Of a stretch of DNA of 34,253 nt, positions 7,795-15,391 are shown one piece after another. Location of the stretch: the NCBI GenBank assembly GCA_030038215.1, contig JASHPI010000011.1, positions 1 to 34,253 of the forward strand, in the 5' to 3' direction. The stretch is from Vulcanimicrobiota bacterium. Lineage in GTDB: Bacteria > Vulcanimicrobiota > Vulcanimicrobiia > Vulcanimicrobiales > Vulcanimicrobiaceae. The stretch's first letter is position 1. Each line of letters starts with the position of its first letter. Below the pieces are notes generated by a model that saw nothing but the letters and a program-made list of their open reading frames with translations, was not told the DNA's origin and ran no database searches. The position numbers and the translations under genes are program-made.

Positions 7795-8294
7795 CAAAAG
7801 TCTTCGCCTATCTTTCCTTCCTGACGATCGGCGGCGGCATGGCCGCCTTTCCCGAGATGCGGGTGCTGATCGTCGACGTGCATCGTTGGCTGACCGCCGA
7901 ACAGCTGACCCACGTCTACAGTACCGGGCAGATGTCGCCGGGCCCGAACATGATGATGGTGGCCGAGGTCGGTCAACTTGTAGCCGGGTTTCCGGGCGCG
8001 CTCGTCTGCGCAATCGCGTTCTTTCTTCCAACGGGAATCCTGACGTTCTTGGTTGGACGCTTGTGGAAGCGGCTCGAAAACTGGCCGTGGCGCGCATCGA
8101 TTCAAAAGGGACTGGCACCGGTGGCGATCGGGCTGGCGGTGGGCGGTCTGATTACGTTCGGCCGGACTGCCGTCACGGGATGGCTTACCCTCATCGTCGC
8201 ATTCGCGACATTCGTGGCCGTCGCGCGAACGAAGATCAATCCGGTGTTCTTTATCCTGGGCGCCGGCGTGATCGGCTTGATCGCGATGCGCTAA
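7773..8294 (+). CDS. CHR-family (chromate transporter-like) half-protein 2
   Basis: A 173-residue membrane protein, the second half of the split CHR transporter. The motifs TIGGGMAAFPEM, RWLTAEQLTHVYSTGQMSPGPN and GFPGALVCAIAFFLPTG are the counterparts of the conserved FGGG, W-L-T, G-x-x-PGP and GxxGA-FxPs segments of the family. The start is fixed by a good ribosome binding site. It overlaps the first half by 22 bases, so the two are almost certainly translated together. Its TAA is followed immediately by the ATG of the next gene. Annotation as chromate transport comes from family only. Confidence 0.87.
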   Translation: MDQLPALAKVFAYLSFLTIGGGMAAFPEMRVLIVDVHRWLTAEQLTHVYSTGQMSPGPNMMMVAEVGQLVAGFPGALVCAIAFFLPTGILTFLVGRLWKRLENWPWRASIQKGLAPVAIGLAVGGLITFGRTAVTGWLTLIVAFATFVAVARTKINPVFFILGAGVIGLIAMR

Positions 8295-9149
8295 ATGAGC
8301 GCTCGGTCCGCGGCAGAAGCGGCACTCCGGCATCCGGCCGAGCAGCCGTTGTACATCGGATCGATCATCATCAACTTCGTGCTGATGGGCTTGGCGATCG
8401 CGTTCGTCGTACACCCGCCCGGATGGATCAAAGAGTTTCCGTTTATCGGCAAAGAGGTCACCCTGCTGCGGGCGCTCGCGATTTCGGCCCTGATCGGCAT
8501 ACCAGGAGCGGTACTGATACGTAACCGGCGGCGGGCGCTCGTGGCCGGCAACTCGGTCTTGCTCTCACCGACACAGTTTCCGGAAGTCTACGCGATACTC
8601 GAAGCACATTGTAAGCGGCTGGGAATGACGAAAATCCCGGAGCTGTATTTGACGGTTGGCACGATTCGGCCGTTCTCGGAGGCATTCTCCGCGTGGCACC
8701 GAGACTTTATCGTGCTGCACCAGATTGCGCTGGATCCGGACTACCGAAAATCACTCGATATCCTCAGTTTTGCGATCGCCTACGAGCTGGGGGCGATACG
8801 TCTCAACCACACCGCCTGGTGGAACGACATGCTCTTAACCTATATCTCGGCGCTCAAATGGCCGATCAATCCGCTGAAGCGAGTCCGGGTCTACTCGCGC
8901 GATCGCTACGGCGCATATCTCGCGCCGGCCGGATTTCGGGGCCTCTTGATCTATGCGGTCGGCCGGCGGTTGATGAACAGCGTGAACGTCGAGGATTATC
9001 TCGACCAAGCCACCCGATACCGTGGCCTGTGGGCCGACATAACGATGCTGACCGAACCGCGGCCGCCGGTCTTAGAGCGCCTGCGCGAGTTGCAGCGCGC
9101 CGGCTTTACGTTGGAGTTTACAAAAACGGGAGGTGAGCCAGCCGGATGA
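8295..9149 (+). CDS. Membrane protein resembling an M48 metallopeptidase, zinc ligands lost
   Basis: A 284-residue protein with two N-terminal membrane segments (about 19-40 and 55-76) and a domain that follows the layout of M48 peptidases. At the place of the HExxH helix it has Tyr163-Glu-Leu-Gly-Ala167 in FAIAYELGAIRLNHTAWW, where active relatives read HELGHI. At the third-ligand site, R-x-x-E-Y-S-x-D-R of relatives reads RVRVYSRDRYG, with Val199 instead of Glu. All three zinc ligands are therefore missing, so it is probably not a peptidase. The start directly abuts the stop of the CHR gene. Its 3' end overlaps the convergent gene by 32 bases. The relation to M48 is my reading by eye. Confidence 0.7.
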   Translation: MSARSAAEAALRHPAEQPLYIGSIIINFVLMGLAIAFVVHPPGWIKEFPFIGKEVTLLRALAISALIGIPGAVLIRNRRRALVAGNSVLLSPTQFPEVYAILEAHCKRLGMTKIPELYLTVGTIRPFSEAFSAWHRDFIVLHQIALDPDYRKSLDILSFAIAYELGAIRLNHTAWWNDMLLTYISALKWPINPLKRVRVYSRDRYGAYLAPAGFRGLLIYAVGRRLMNSVNVEDYLDQATRYRGLWADITMLTEPRPPVLERLRELQRAGFTLEFTKTGGEPAG

Positions 9150-9741
9150 GCCCGTAGAGCAACGCGAGGGTGCCCAGTGTCACGACCATGAGGTGATTCG
9201 GGAAGACCATCTTCGTGCTCACTCCGGCCAAGAATGAGACGCCGGCGAAGATGACCGTCAAGAGCAGGAACTCGTCGGCGTGACGCGCTGCCTCCTGTGC
9301 CGATTCGAAACTTGCGCCTGCACTCCGGTTATAACTCTCGGCTTCTGACTTCGTGCGCAGCGTGTATTGCCGCATAACGAACGGCGAACTCGGCGCCTTG
9401 GGATTGATCAGCGGCTTGGTCGCAAGCCAGGCATTCATCGCCGGGCGCATCTCCGGCCGAAACCGTCGATTGAAAAACTCCGCCTCGCGCGTGCGGCCGC
9501 CGGCCACCGCATTGATATAGTTCAGGAAGAGGGTCACATCGATGGTCATCAGTGCGTTGCTACGGCCGATGGCTTCGGCGCTCCTCACGTGCTGCGCGTT
9601 CGCGACGCTGTAGAAGCGTGACTGCGCTTCCCCCCACCGCCCCGATTGATAGCTGCAGACTGCGGAGAGCACCGCGGCCATCGAGATCAACGCCACCGAG
9701 GCGAAATCAACGGCGCGGTCAACCGCCTTGCGGTCCAGCAT
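9118..9741 (-). CDS. Unrecognised small membrane protein
   Basis: A 207-residue protein that I do not assign to a family. It has one hydrophobic segment near the N-terminus (about 13-31, ASVALISMAAVLSAVCSY), a soluble middle of about 120 residues rich in Arg, Ala and Glu, and two C-terminal membrane segments (about 156-176 and 184-203). This one-plus-two layout with a cytoplasmic or periplasmic middle recalls the DUF4337 type, without clear motif support. A GGAAG sequence lies a few bases before the ATG. It stands alone on the minus strand between plus-strand genes and is convergent, with a 32-base overlap, with the M48-like gene. Confidence 0.65.
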   Translation of the reverse strand: MLDRKAVDRAVDFASVALISMAAVLSAVCSYQSGRWGEAQSRFYSVANAQHVRSAEAIGRSNALMTIDVTLFLNYINAVAGGRTREAEFFNRRFRPEMRPAMNAWLATKPLINPKAPSSPFVMRQYTLRTKSEAESYNRSAGASFESAQEAARHADEFLLLTVIFAGVSFLAGVSTKMVFPNHLMVVTLGTLALLYGLIRLAHLPFL

Positions 9742-9840
9742 TCCAGTATTCTTCCGCCTTGTGAAAAAGCGCCCCTATCGCAAAAGGCCCCGGTCGCATC
9801 GGCGAGGAAGGCACAAGGCCCGGTTCTTTATCTTGGGGGT

Positions 9841-10695
9841 ATGACATTGAGCCCTGAAAAGCTCATCTCGGCAGCCGTACTCGTTTCGCTGACGTTTAGC
9901 GCAGGCTTGGAAGTCAATCGCGAGCATCTGTTCGCGATTCTCAAAGACATCGGCCTGCTCGTGCGGGCATTGCTCGCGAACTTCGTGATCGTTCCGATCA
10001 TCGGATTGCTTCTCGTCAAGCTCTTTGCGCTGCCGCCGGAGATCGCAACCGGTGTGCTCTTGATGGCGATCGCTCCCGGTGTCCCGCTCGTTCTCATTCA
10101 GGTCCGCAAACGCGGCGGCAGTCTGGGCCTCGCGGTTGAGCTCTCGCTGTTCCTGCCGTTGCTATCGGTCGTGACGGTACCGCTAACCGCCCGGCTCGTA
10201 CTTCCCCCCGACGCAGTCTCGCAGCTTCCGCTCGGGCAGTTCATCGTAACGCTGCTGCTCTTCCAGACCCTGCCGCTGTTGCTTGGAGTCGCGGTCGGCC
10301 ACCGCGCCCCCGCGGCAGCGCCCCGTCTCGCGCGGATTTTCCGCATCGTCTTTCTGCTAACAGTGCTCGTGTTGCTGGTTGCATTGGCTCCGAAGCTCGC
10401 GCACAGCGTTGCGGCGGTCTACGGTTCACGCGGCATGCTGGCAATGCTCTGCATCGTCGTGCTGTCGATGCTTACCGGTTTAGCCCTGGGCGGCCCGGCG
10501 CGCGAGACGCGACGCGTGCTCGGAATCGCTACGACACTGCGCAACATCGGGCTCGCCGCGCTCATAGGGACCTCGAATTTTTCCGCATCGTCGCTCGTCC
10601 CAGCTGCCATCTTGACCTACCTCTTGATTCAGTTCATCGTCGTGATGGTGGTAGGCATCTACTTCACGCGTACCGTCGAGAGAGCTCCGGCATGA
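9841..10695 (+). CDS. BASS-family (bile acid:sodium symporter-like) transporter
   Basis: A 284-residue polytopic protein with about nine hydrophobic segments and the layout of the bile acid:Na+ symporter (BASS) family: LTFSAGLEVNREHLFAILKD in the first part, LLMAIAPGVPLVLIQVRKRGG as the first cross-over helix region, and IATTLRNIGLAALIG as the second, where related proteins have a conserved E/R-N-x-G. The substrate is unknown; bacterial members carry organic acids such as pantoate or pyruvate. The start is set at ATG 9841; the frame is open upstream to 9646, but those residues are charged, lack family features and run over the divergent gene. No convincing ribosome binding site is visible. 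The stop overlaps the next gene as ATGA. Confidence 0.82.
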   Translation: MTLSPEKLISAAVLVSLTFSAGLEVNREHLFAILKDIGLLVRALLANFVIVPIIGLLLVKLFALPPEIATGVLLMAIAPGVPLVLIQVRKRGGSLGLAVELSLFLPLLSVVTVPLTARLVLPPDAVSQLPLGQFIVTLLLFQTLPLLLGVAVGHRAPAAAPRLARIFRIVFLLTVLVLLVALAPKLAHSVAAVYGSRGMLAMLCIVVLSMLTGLALGGPARETRRVLGIATTLRNIGLAALIGTSNFSASSLVPAAILTYLLIQFIVVMVVGIYFTRTVERAPA

Positions 10696-11456
10696 CCACT
10701 CAGTACGTCATCTCGCAGTTCGGGTTCAAGACGCTCACGCTCGTCGATTACATTTCCTTAGTCGCGGCCACGACCAATGCGTTCAACGGCGCGCTCCTCG
10801 CGCGGCGCCCCGATCATTACCGGCACTTCACCGTGATGGGGGTCGTCATCTTGGCCTATGCGGGTGGCATCGGCGGGGGCGTCGTGCGCGACGTGCTCGT
10901 CAACAAGGTGCCCTCGCCGCTCGTGAACCCGTGGTACCTGATCCTCTGCTTCGTCGCCGCCTGGCTGGCGCTCATCATCGACTACAGCAGCGCGCAGAAG
11001 TTCAAGGACGGCCTCTTCCAATTCATGACCGCCTTCACGTTGCCGTGGTACGCGATCGTCGGCGCGCAGGCGGCGTTGACGGCTCATCTCGGATACTTGG
11101 CGGCCGTGCTTATCGGGATGATCGCGACCACGGCCGGCCGCTGGATCATCGACACCGCGTGTTTGGTCATCCCCAAGCAGCTCGTGCGCGGCGAGTTTTT
11201 CATGACCGCCGCAGCGTTGACCGGCATCGCGTACTGCGTCTGCATCGCCGGGCTCGGGCTATCGGTGGCTCTATCGACGGCGATCGCATTCTTTATCGGC
11301 TTCGGTTTCCGCCTCACCGCGCAGACGTTGGGTTGGGAGGAATGGGAGCCGTGGGAGCCCGAGCCCCTTACGGAGGGAGAAAAGGCGCGCAAGAAGCTCG
11401 GAGAGGGACTGCGCGCGGAGCTCGGCGGGAGCGACGCCGGCTCGCCGAATAGCTAA
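10692..11456 (+). CDS. TRIC-type cation channel family protein (UPF0126)
   Basis: A 254-residue membrane protein with about seven hydrophobic segments. It has the family hallmark AYAGGIGGGVVRDVLVNKVP around residues 56-75 and a second related repeat (GRWIIDTACLVIPKQLVRGE), as in TRIC-type trimeric intracellular cation channel proteins of bacteria. The C-terminal 40 residues are charged, with the Trp/Glu-rich segment WEEWEPWEPEPL. The role is probably monovalent cation flux across the inner membrane, by family only. The ATG overlaps the preceding transporter stop, so the two are probably translated together. Confidence 0.84.
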   Translation: MTTQYVISQFGFKTLTLVDYISLVAATTNAFNGALLARRPDHYRHFTVMGVVILAYAGGIGGGVVRDVLVNKVPSPLVNPWYLILCFVAAWLALIIDYSSAQKFKDGLFQFMTAFTLPWYAIVGAQAALTAHLGYLAAVLIGMIATTAGRWIIDTACLVIPKQLVRGEFFMTAAALTGIAYCVCIAGLGLSVALSTAIAFFIGFGFRLTAQTLGWEEWEPWEPEPLTEGEKARKKLGEGLRAELGGSDAGSPNS

Positions 11457-11475
11457 CGCCTTAGGAGTACGAATC

Positions 11476-12324
11476 ATGAGCAAGACTGCGGAAAAAACGA
11501 GCGCGACCCCGCTAGTGACGCATCGCGAGTTCAAGCTGCTACTCAAGCCGGAAAAGTTTTCCAGCCGTCAAGCGGTGCTCGATTTCAACGTGAAGTTGGA
11601 GCAAGTCGCAAAGAAACTCGGCGTCCATTACGAGCCGGTCGAGTCCCTCGATGCTCAGCTTCGCATCGTGCAGTTCTACGATACGAAGAACGAGGATCTG
11701 CGCAAGAACAAGCTGATTTTTCGCATCCGGCAGATCCGAGAGAGTGTCTGGCCGGGCGAGAGCTGGGAGCTCACCTTCAAGTGCCGCGCGCCCGATTACG
11801 AAAAGGCCGCGGCTTTTAACACGGATACCACCTTGCCGAAGCTGCAGAAGAAGAAGTTCAAAGAGGAGCTGATTCGTGGGGATACGATCGGAACGATGAC
11901 GAGCATCTTCTCGAACAACGTCATCGTCGAATATCCCGGGACTCAAGCGGAGATTCCGCTCTCGCGTCTCGTAGACCACCTACCGCATCTCAAAACGTTG
12001 GACTTAGATTTAAACGATACGCTCGCGATCGTCGCCGGCGCAAAAGTCTTCGAGCTTCAGTCAACCCTGGGAAACCTCGCGTTCGGGCACGGCGTCGTCG
12101 CCCACGCGACGCTGGCCGTCTGGGCGCGACCGATACCCGATCGGTTCGAGCCGTTGATCGCGGAGTTTGGTTTCTCAACTCACGTGCTCGACGGCGACGA
12201 AAAGGAGGAGAAGGGTCAACGAGCCGCCGACGACTTCTTCAAGGCGCTGCAGGTGGCGTTGAAGGATTACCTGAGCGATGGAACGACGAAGACGGCGCTG
12301 ATTTATGGCGATCAAGGGTCCTGA
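11476..12324 (+). CDS. CYTH-like domain protein
   Basis: A 282-residue soluble protein. Residues 15-200 have the alternating charged beta-strand pattern of CYTH/triphosphate tunnel proteins: HREFKLLLKP at the N-terminus (an E-x-K pair), FYDTKNEDLRKNKLIFRIRQ, WELTFKCRAP, KFKEEL and ATLAVWAR. The classic EXEXK start is shortened to EFK, so catalysis on triphosphates is uncertain. The last 75 residues are helical and charged. AGGAG lies 8 bases before the ATG. It overlaps the following FGE gene by 20 bases in a different frame, implying coupled translation. The function is unknown. Confidence 0.7.
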   Translation: MSKTAEKTSATPLVTHREFKLLLKPEKFSSRQAVLDFNVKLEQVAKKLGVHYEPVESLDAQLRIVQFYDTKNEDLRKNKLIFRIRQIRESVWPGESWELTFKCRAPDYEKAAAFNTDTTLPKLQKKKFKEELIRGDTIGTMTSIFSNNVIVEYPGTQAEIPLSRLVDHLPHLKTLDLDLNDTLAIVAGAKVFELQSTLGNLAFGHGVVAHATLAVWARPIPDRFEPLIAEFGFSTHVLDGDEKEEKGQRAADDFFKALQVALKDYLSDGTTKTALIYGDQGS

Positions 12325-13231
12325 GACCAAGCGCGACGGCATGGTCGTGATCCCAGGCGGAACCTTCCGCATGGGATCCGATCGTTTCTATCCCGAGGAA
12401 GCACCGATTCGCGACGTTCACGTCGACGGCTTCTTAATCGATGCGTTTACCGTTACGAACAGCGACTTTTCGAAATTCGTTCGCAAGACCGGGTACGTTA
12501 CCGTTGCGGAACGCGAATTGAACCCCGACGATTACCCTGGAGCCCCAGCGGAGAATCTGGTCCCGGGTTCGATGGTTTTTCGCATGACTATCGGTCCTGT
12601 CGACCTGCGCGATTACTCCCAGTGGTGGACGTGGACGCCCGGCGCGTCCTGGAAGTATCCCGACGGTCCCGGTAGCTCGATCGATTCGCGCCCCGATCAT
12701 CCGGTCGTCCACGTTGCGTATGAAGATGTCGAGACGTACGCGCACTGGGCGGGGAAGCGGCTTCCAACCGAAGCCGAGTGGGAGTTCGCAGCGCGCGGCG
12801 GTCTTGATCAAAAGAGTTTCGTTTGGGGCGACGAGATGGAACCCGGCGGAAAGCCTGCGGCCAACACGTGGCAAGGCGATTTTCCGTGGCGGAGCACCTA
12901 TCGTCGCGGACCTGGCACGATGCCGGTGGGCCTGTTCGAGCCGAACGGATTCGGACTTTACGACATGGCCGGCAACGTCTGGGAATGGACCAGCGACTGG
13001 TACGTGGCTGACCGCACCACCTTGGAGTCACCATGTTGTGCCGGCGGTGCCCGCGAGCTCAGCTACGACCCGTGCCAACCGAAGTTTCGCATTCCTCGTA
13101 AAGTGCTCAAGGGCGGATCGTTTCTCTGCTCACCGAGCTATTGTTTACGATTTCGCCCGGCAGCGCGCTCGCCACAGATGATCGACACCGGAATGTCACA
13201 TCTGGGGTTTCGGTGCGCGCGAGATCTGTAG
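12305..13231 (+). CDS. Formylglycine-generating enzyme (sulfatase-modifying factor)
   Basis: A 308-residue FGE-sulfatase domain protein. It begins with MVVIPGGTFRMGSD and contains the conserved segments RPDHPVVHVAYEDVETYAHW, GKRLPTEAEWEFAARGG, GLYDMAGNVWEWTSDWY and HLGFRCA. The region GGSFLCSPSYCLRFRPAARS carries Cys275 and Cys280, matching the copper-binding active-site pair Cys336/Cys341 of human FGE. This indicates an active aerobic FGE and not one of the many FGE-fold proteins without these cysteines. FGE oxidises a cysteine in C-x-P-x-R of sulfatases to formylglycine. I see no sulfatase and no C-x-P-x-R motif in the window. No signal peptide is visible. The start overlaps the CYTH-like gene by 20 bases. 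Confidence 0.9.
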   Translation: MAIKGPETKRDGMVVIPGGTFRMGSDRFYPEEAPIRDVHVDGFLIDAFTVTNSDFSKFVRKTGYVTVAERELNPDDYPGAPAENLVPGSMVFRMTIGPVDLRDYSQWWTWTPGASWKYPDGPGSSIDSRPDHPVVHVAYEDVETYAHWAGKRLPTEAEWEFAARGGLDQKSFVWGDEMEPGGKPAANTWQGDFPWRSTYRRGPGTMPVGLFEPNGFGLYDMAGNVWEWTSDWYVADRTTLESPCCAGGARELSYDPCQPKFRIPRKVLKGGSFLCSPSYCLRFRPAARSPQMIDTGMSHLGFRCARDL

Positions 13232-13237
13232 CGACTC

Positions 13238-14335
13238 CTAGCCGCGAAACACGCTCAAGAGGAAAACGGCGCACGAGGCGGTGACGACGCCGGCGACAGC
13301 GGTGCCGCCGAGAAACAGCGGGCCGCCGATGCGGCCCTCCCCCATAATCGTTCGGTTACGCGCGATCGCTACCAGCAGCCAAAGCGTCAGTGGCGTTGCT
13401 AGGCCGCCGACGACTGAGGCCGCATAAAGCAAAGCGATCGGCGACGACCCGACGAGCGCGAATGCTGCCGACAGCGCGAGCGAGCCCAGCAGGGCCGCGT
13501 AGAAGATCGGTGCATCGCGCCAGTGCGCGTCGAGGCTGCCGTTCCGATCGAACGTTTGCGTCACGACATAAGCGCTCGTAGCCGCGAGAATCGGAACGGC
13601 GAGGGCGGCCGACGCGAGCAGCCCAACGGCAAACAGCGCCGTTGCCCATTGGCCCGCCAGCGGCTCTAGTGCCACCGCTGCATCGGTAGCCGTTTGCACG
13701 TTCGTGTGAGTCTTTCCGAGCGTTGCGGCCGTCGCGACTAGGATGAAGAAGAAACAGATTCCCGGCGCCAGCGCTCCCCAGGCAGCGTCGGCTCTCGCCC
13801 AACCTGCGCGCGTCGCCGGCGTCCGGCGCTCCGAGACTTGGATCTGCTCCCAATAGTACACGTAACTCGTCAGGGTCGTCCCAAGCAGCGCTAAGGCGCC
13901 GGTAACGACCGGCGGCGAGAGCGAGAAGCGCGGAAACAGCAGCGAGTGCAGGAGCGCGGACCAATCGGGACGTGCGAGCACGGCGCTGATGCCGTACGCC
14001 ACGAAAACGAAGGGAAGGCAAGTGAGAACGCGTTCGACGCGCCGATAGGATCGCACCAAGAGCAGCCCGGCTGCGACGGCTGCGAATGGAACAACGAAGA
14101 CTTGCCGGGGCACGCCGAAGAGCAGCTTGAGCGATTCCGCACCCGCCTGAATGTCCGCCGCAAGCGTCATGAGGTTGACCGCAACGATGGCGGCCAGAGC
14201 GAGCAACGCCCACACCAAGCCGTACCGCCGCTTGATCGCGCCTTGAATGCTGATTTGGGAAGTGCCAACCGAAGCGGCGATGGACTGAACGATCGCGATC
14301 ATTGGAAACAAGAGCACAACCAGCCACGAAAGCAT
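13238..14335 (-). CDS. NRAMP-related transporter, start codon unresolved
   Basis: A polytopic protein (365 residues from ATG 14335) related to NRAMP divalent-metal transporters. The conserved first helix lies upstream of this ATG: in the same frame, bases 14423 down to 14336 encode PFGPGFVAGASDADPTTVAS and more, matching the NRAMP GPGF-TGASDDDP segment. No ATG, GTG or TTG occurs in that frame between 14335 and the upstream in-frame stop near 14657, so either the start is unusual or there is a sequence error. DPTT replaces the DPGN of Mn/Fe transporters, and the sixth-helix region reads GTTLTSYVYYWEQIQ without the metal-binding methionine. It therefore belongs to the divergent side of the family, where substrates such as Mg are known. 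The preceding gene stops at 14443. Confidence 0.75.
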   Translation of the reverse strand: MLSWLVVLLFPMIAIVQSIAASVGTSQISIQGAIKRRYGLVWALLALAAIVAVNLMTLAADIQAGAESLKLLFGVPRQVFVVPFAAVAAGLLLVRSYRRVERVLTCLPFVFVAYGISAVLARPDWSALLHSLLFPRFSLSPPVVTGALALLGTTLTSYVYYWEQIQVSERRTPATRAGWARADAAWGALAPGICFFFILVATAATLGKTHTNVQTATDAAVALEPLAGQWATALFAVGLLASAALAVPILAATSAYVVTQTFDRNGSLDAHWRDAPIFYAALLGSLALSAAFALVGSSPIALLYAASVVGGLATPLTLWLLVAIARNRTIMGEGRIGGPLFLGGTAVAGVVTASCAVFLLSVFRG

Positions 14336-14442
14336 GTAGCCCGTCGCTGCGCCGACGACGGCCAGGCTTGCGACGGTCGTCGGATCCGCATCGGACGCTC
14401 CGGCAACGAAGCCCGGTCCGAACGGGCTAGAACGCTGCTGAG

Positions 14443-15330
14443 CTAAATTTGGAACGTGTAACCCAAAAGCGGGCCGGCCATATTGAATCGCTGCGTGTGG
14501 GCAGTCAAGGGAAAGTTGAAGTAGTTCAACGCGCGGTATAGGGCGATGATGGTTTGACCGTGATCGAACGCGTAGCCCGCCCCGCCATACGCCTCCCAGG
14601 ACTGGTTGTTGCTGCCGTTTCCAAAGTCTCCATAGTACGGCACGAAGAGACGCTGGTTAAAGAAGACCCTACCGCGCAGCCCGAGGATCATGTCATCGGC
14701 GGCATCGAACGTATGGAGACTTCCCGACGGCGTGATGATTCCTCGCCGGCCGACGACGGCGTTGTAGCTCAGGGCTGTAGAGATCGGGAACTGACGCGTT
14801 CCGGCGAAGAAGCTTACATCGGCAAAATCATTGTGCGCGAGCGTAACGCCTGCCGCCAACTCCCAGATCGCCGGAGAGATGCGCGCGGTCGTATTGACGG
14901 TGTAGGGAATGTGAATCCGGTTGAGTGGTCCACTGATCGTCCCGACAAATGTTGCGCTCGACGCAGCGTTCAAGTAGATAACGTCGCCGAAAAGATCGAG
15001 GATACCCTTGCGCGCGTCGAACGCACCCATGAATGCTGAGTCGACCTTCGGCAAGTAGTCACTCGGTCCGACTGCGATGTTGGACGCGATGATGCGCGCC
15101 GGACGCGTCGGCAGCGTGGGAATGGAAAACTGCGTGTTGAGCTTGACGGTGGGGGCCCATACGTACGGGGCGAGCGTAATGTGCGTCTGGCCGTCGTATT
15201 GCCGGTCGATCGGGGTCGGGCTAGAGGGGCCCGGAAGTGGTGCCGGCGGCGGCGTCTGTTGCGCGCGCGCCGGCGCTGCGGTTAGTGCGAATCCTAGCAT
15301 TACGAGAGGCAGCCAACGTCTGAAATTCAT
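14443..15330 (-). CDS. Secreted outer-membrane beta-barrel-type protein
   Basis: A 295-residue protein with a clear signal peptide (MNFRRWLPLVMLGFALTAAP, cleavage likely after ARA at about 25-27). A Pro-rich linker (TPPPAPLPGPSSPTP) and alternating aromatic/polar beta strands follow, ending in an aromatic-terminated C-terminus (LLGYTFQI) as in outer membrane barrels. I chose ATG 15330 because GGAGA lies about 5 bases upstream and the signal peptide starts there; the frame is open to 15531, but that extra part is not signal-like. It is unassigned to a named family. It lies between a secreted glycosidase (61 bases upstream) and the NRAMP-like gene (downstream). Confidence 0.75.
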   Translation of the reverse strand: MNFRRWLPLVMLGFALTAAPARAQQTPPPAPLPGPSSPTPIDRQYDGQTHITLAPYVWAPTVKLNTQFSIPTLPTRPARIIASNIAVGPSDYLPKVDSAFMGAFDARKGILDLFGDVIYLNAASSATFVGTISGPLNRIHIPYTVNTTARISPAIWELAAGVTLAHNDFADVSFFAGTRQFPISTALSYNAVVGRRGIITPSGSLHTFDAADDMILGLRGRVFFNQRLFVPYYGDFGNGSNNQSWEAYGGAGYAFDHGQTIIALYRALNYFNFPLTAHTQRFNMAGPLLGYTFQI

Positions 15331-15391
15331 AAAGTCTCCAGAGTGCTTCGATTTAAGGCACGCTTCTATTGGGGCGGTTAGCAAGCCTTCC

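Noticed and set aside
9646-9840. Upstream extension of the BASS transporter frame
   Set aside because: The extra residues are charged, not membrane-like, and overlap the divergent gene. ATG 9841 begins the conserved domain.
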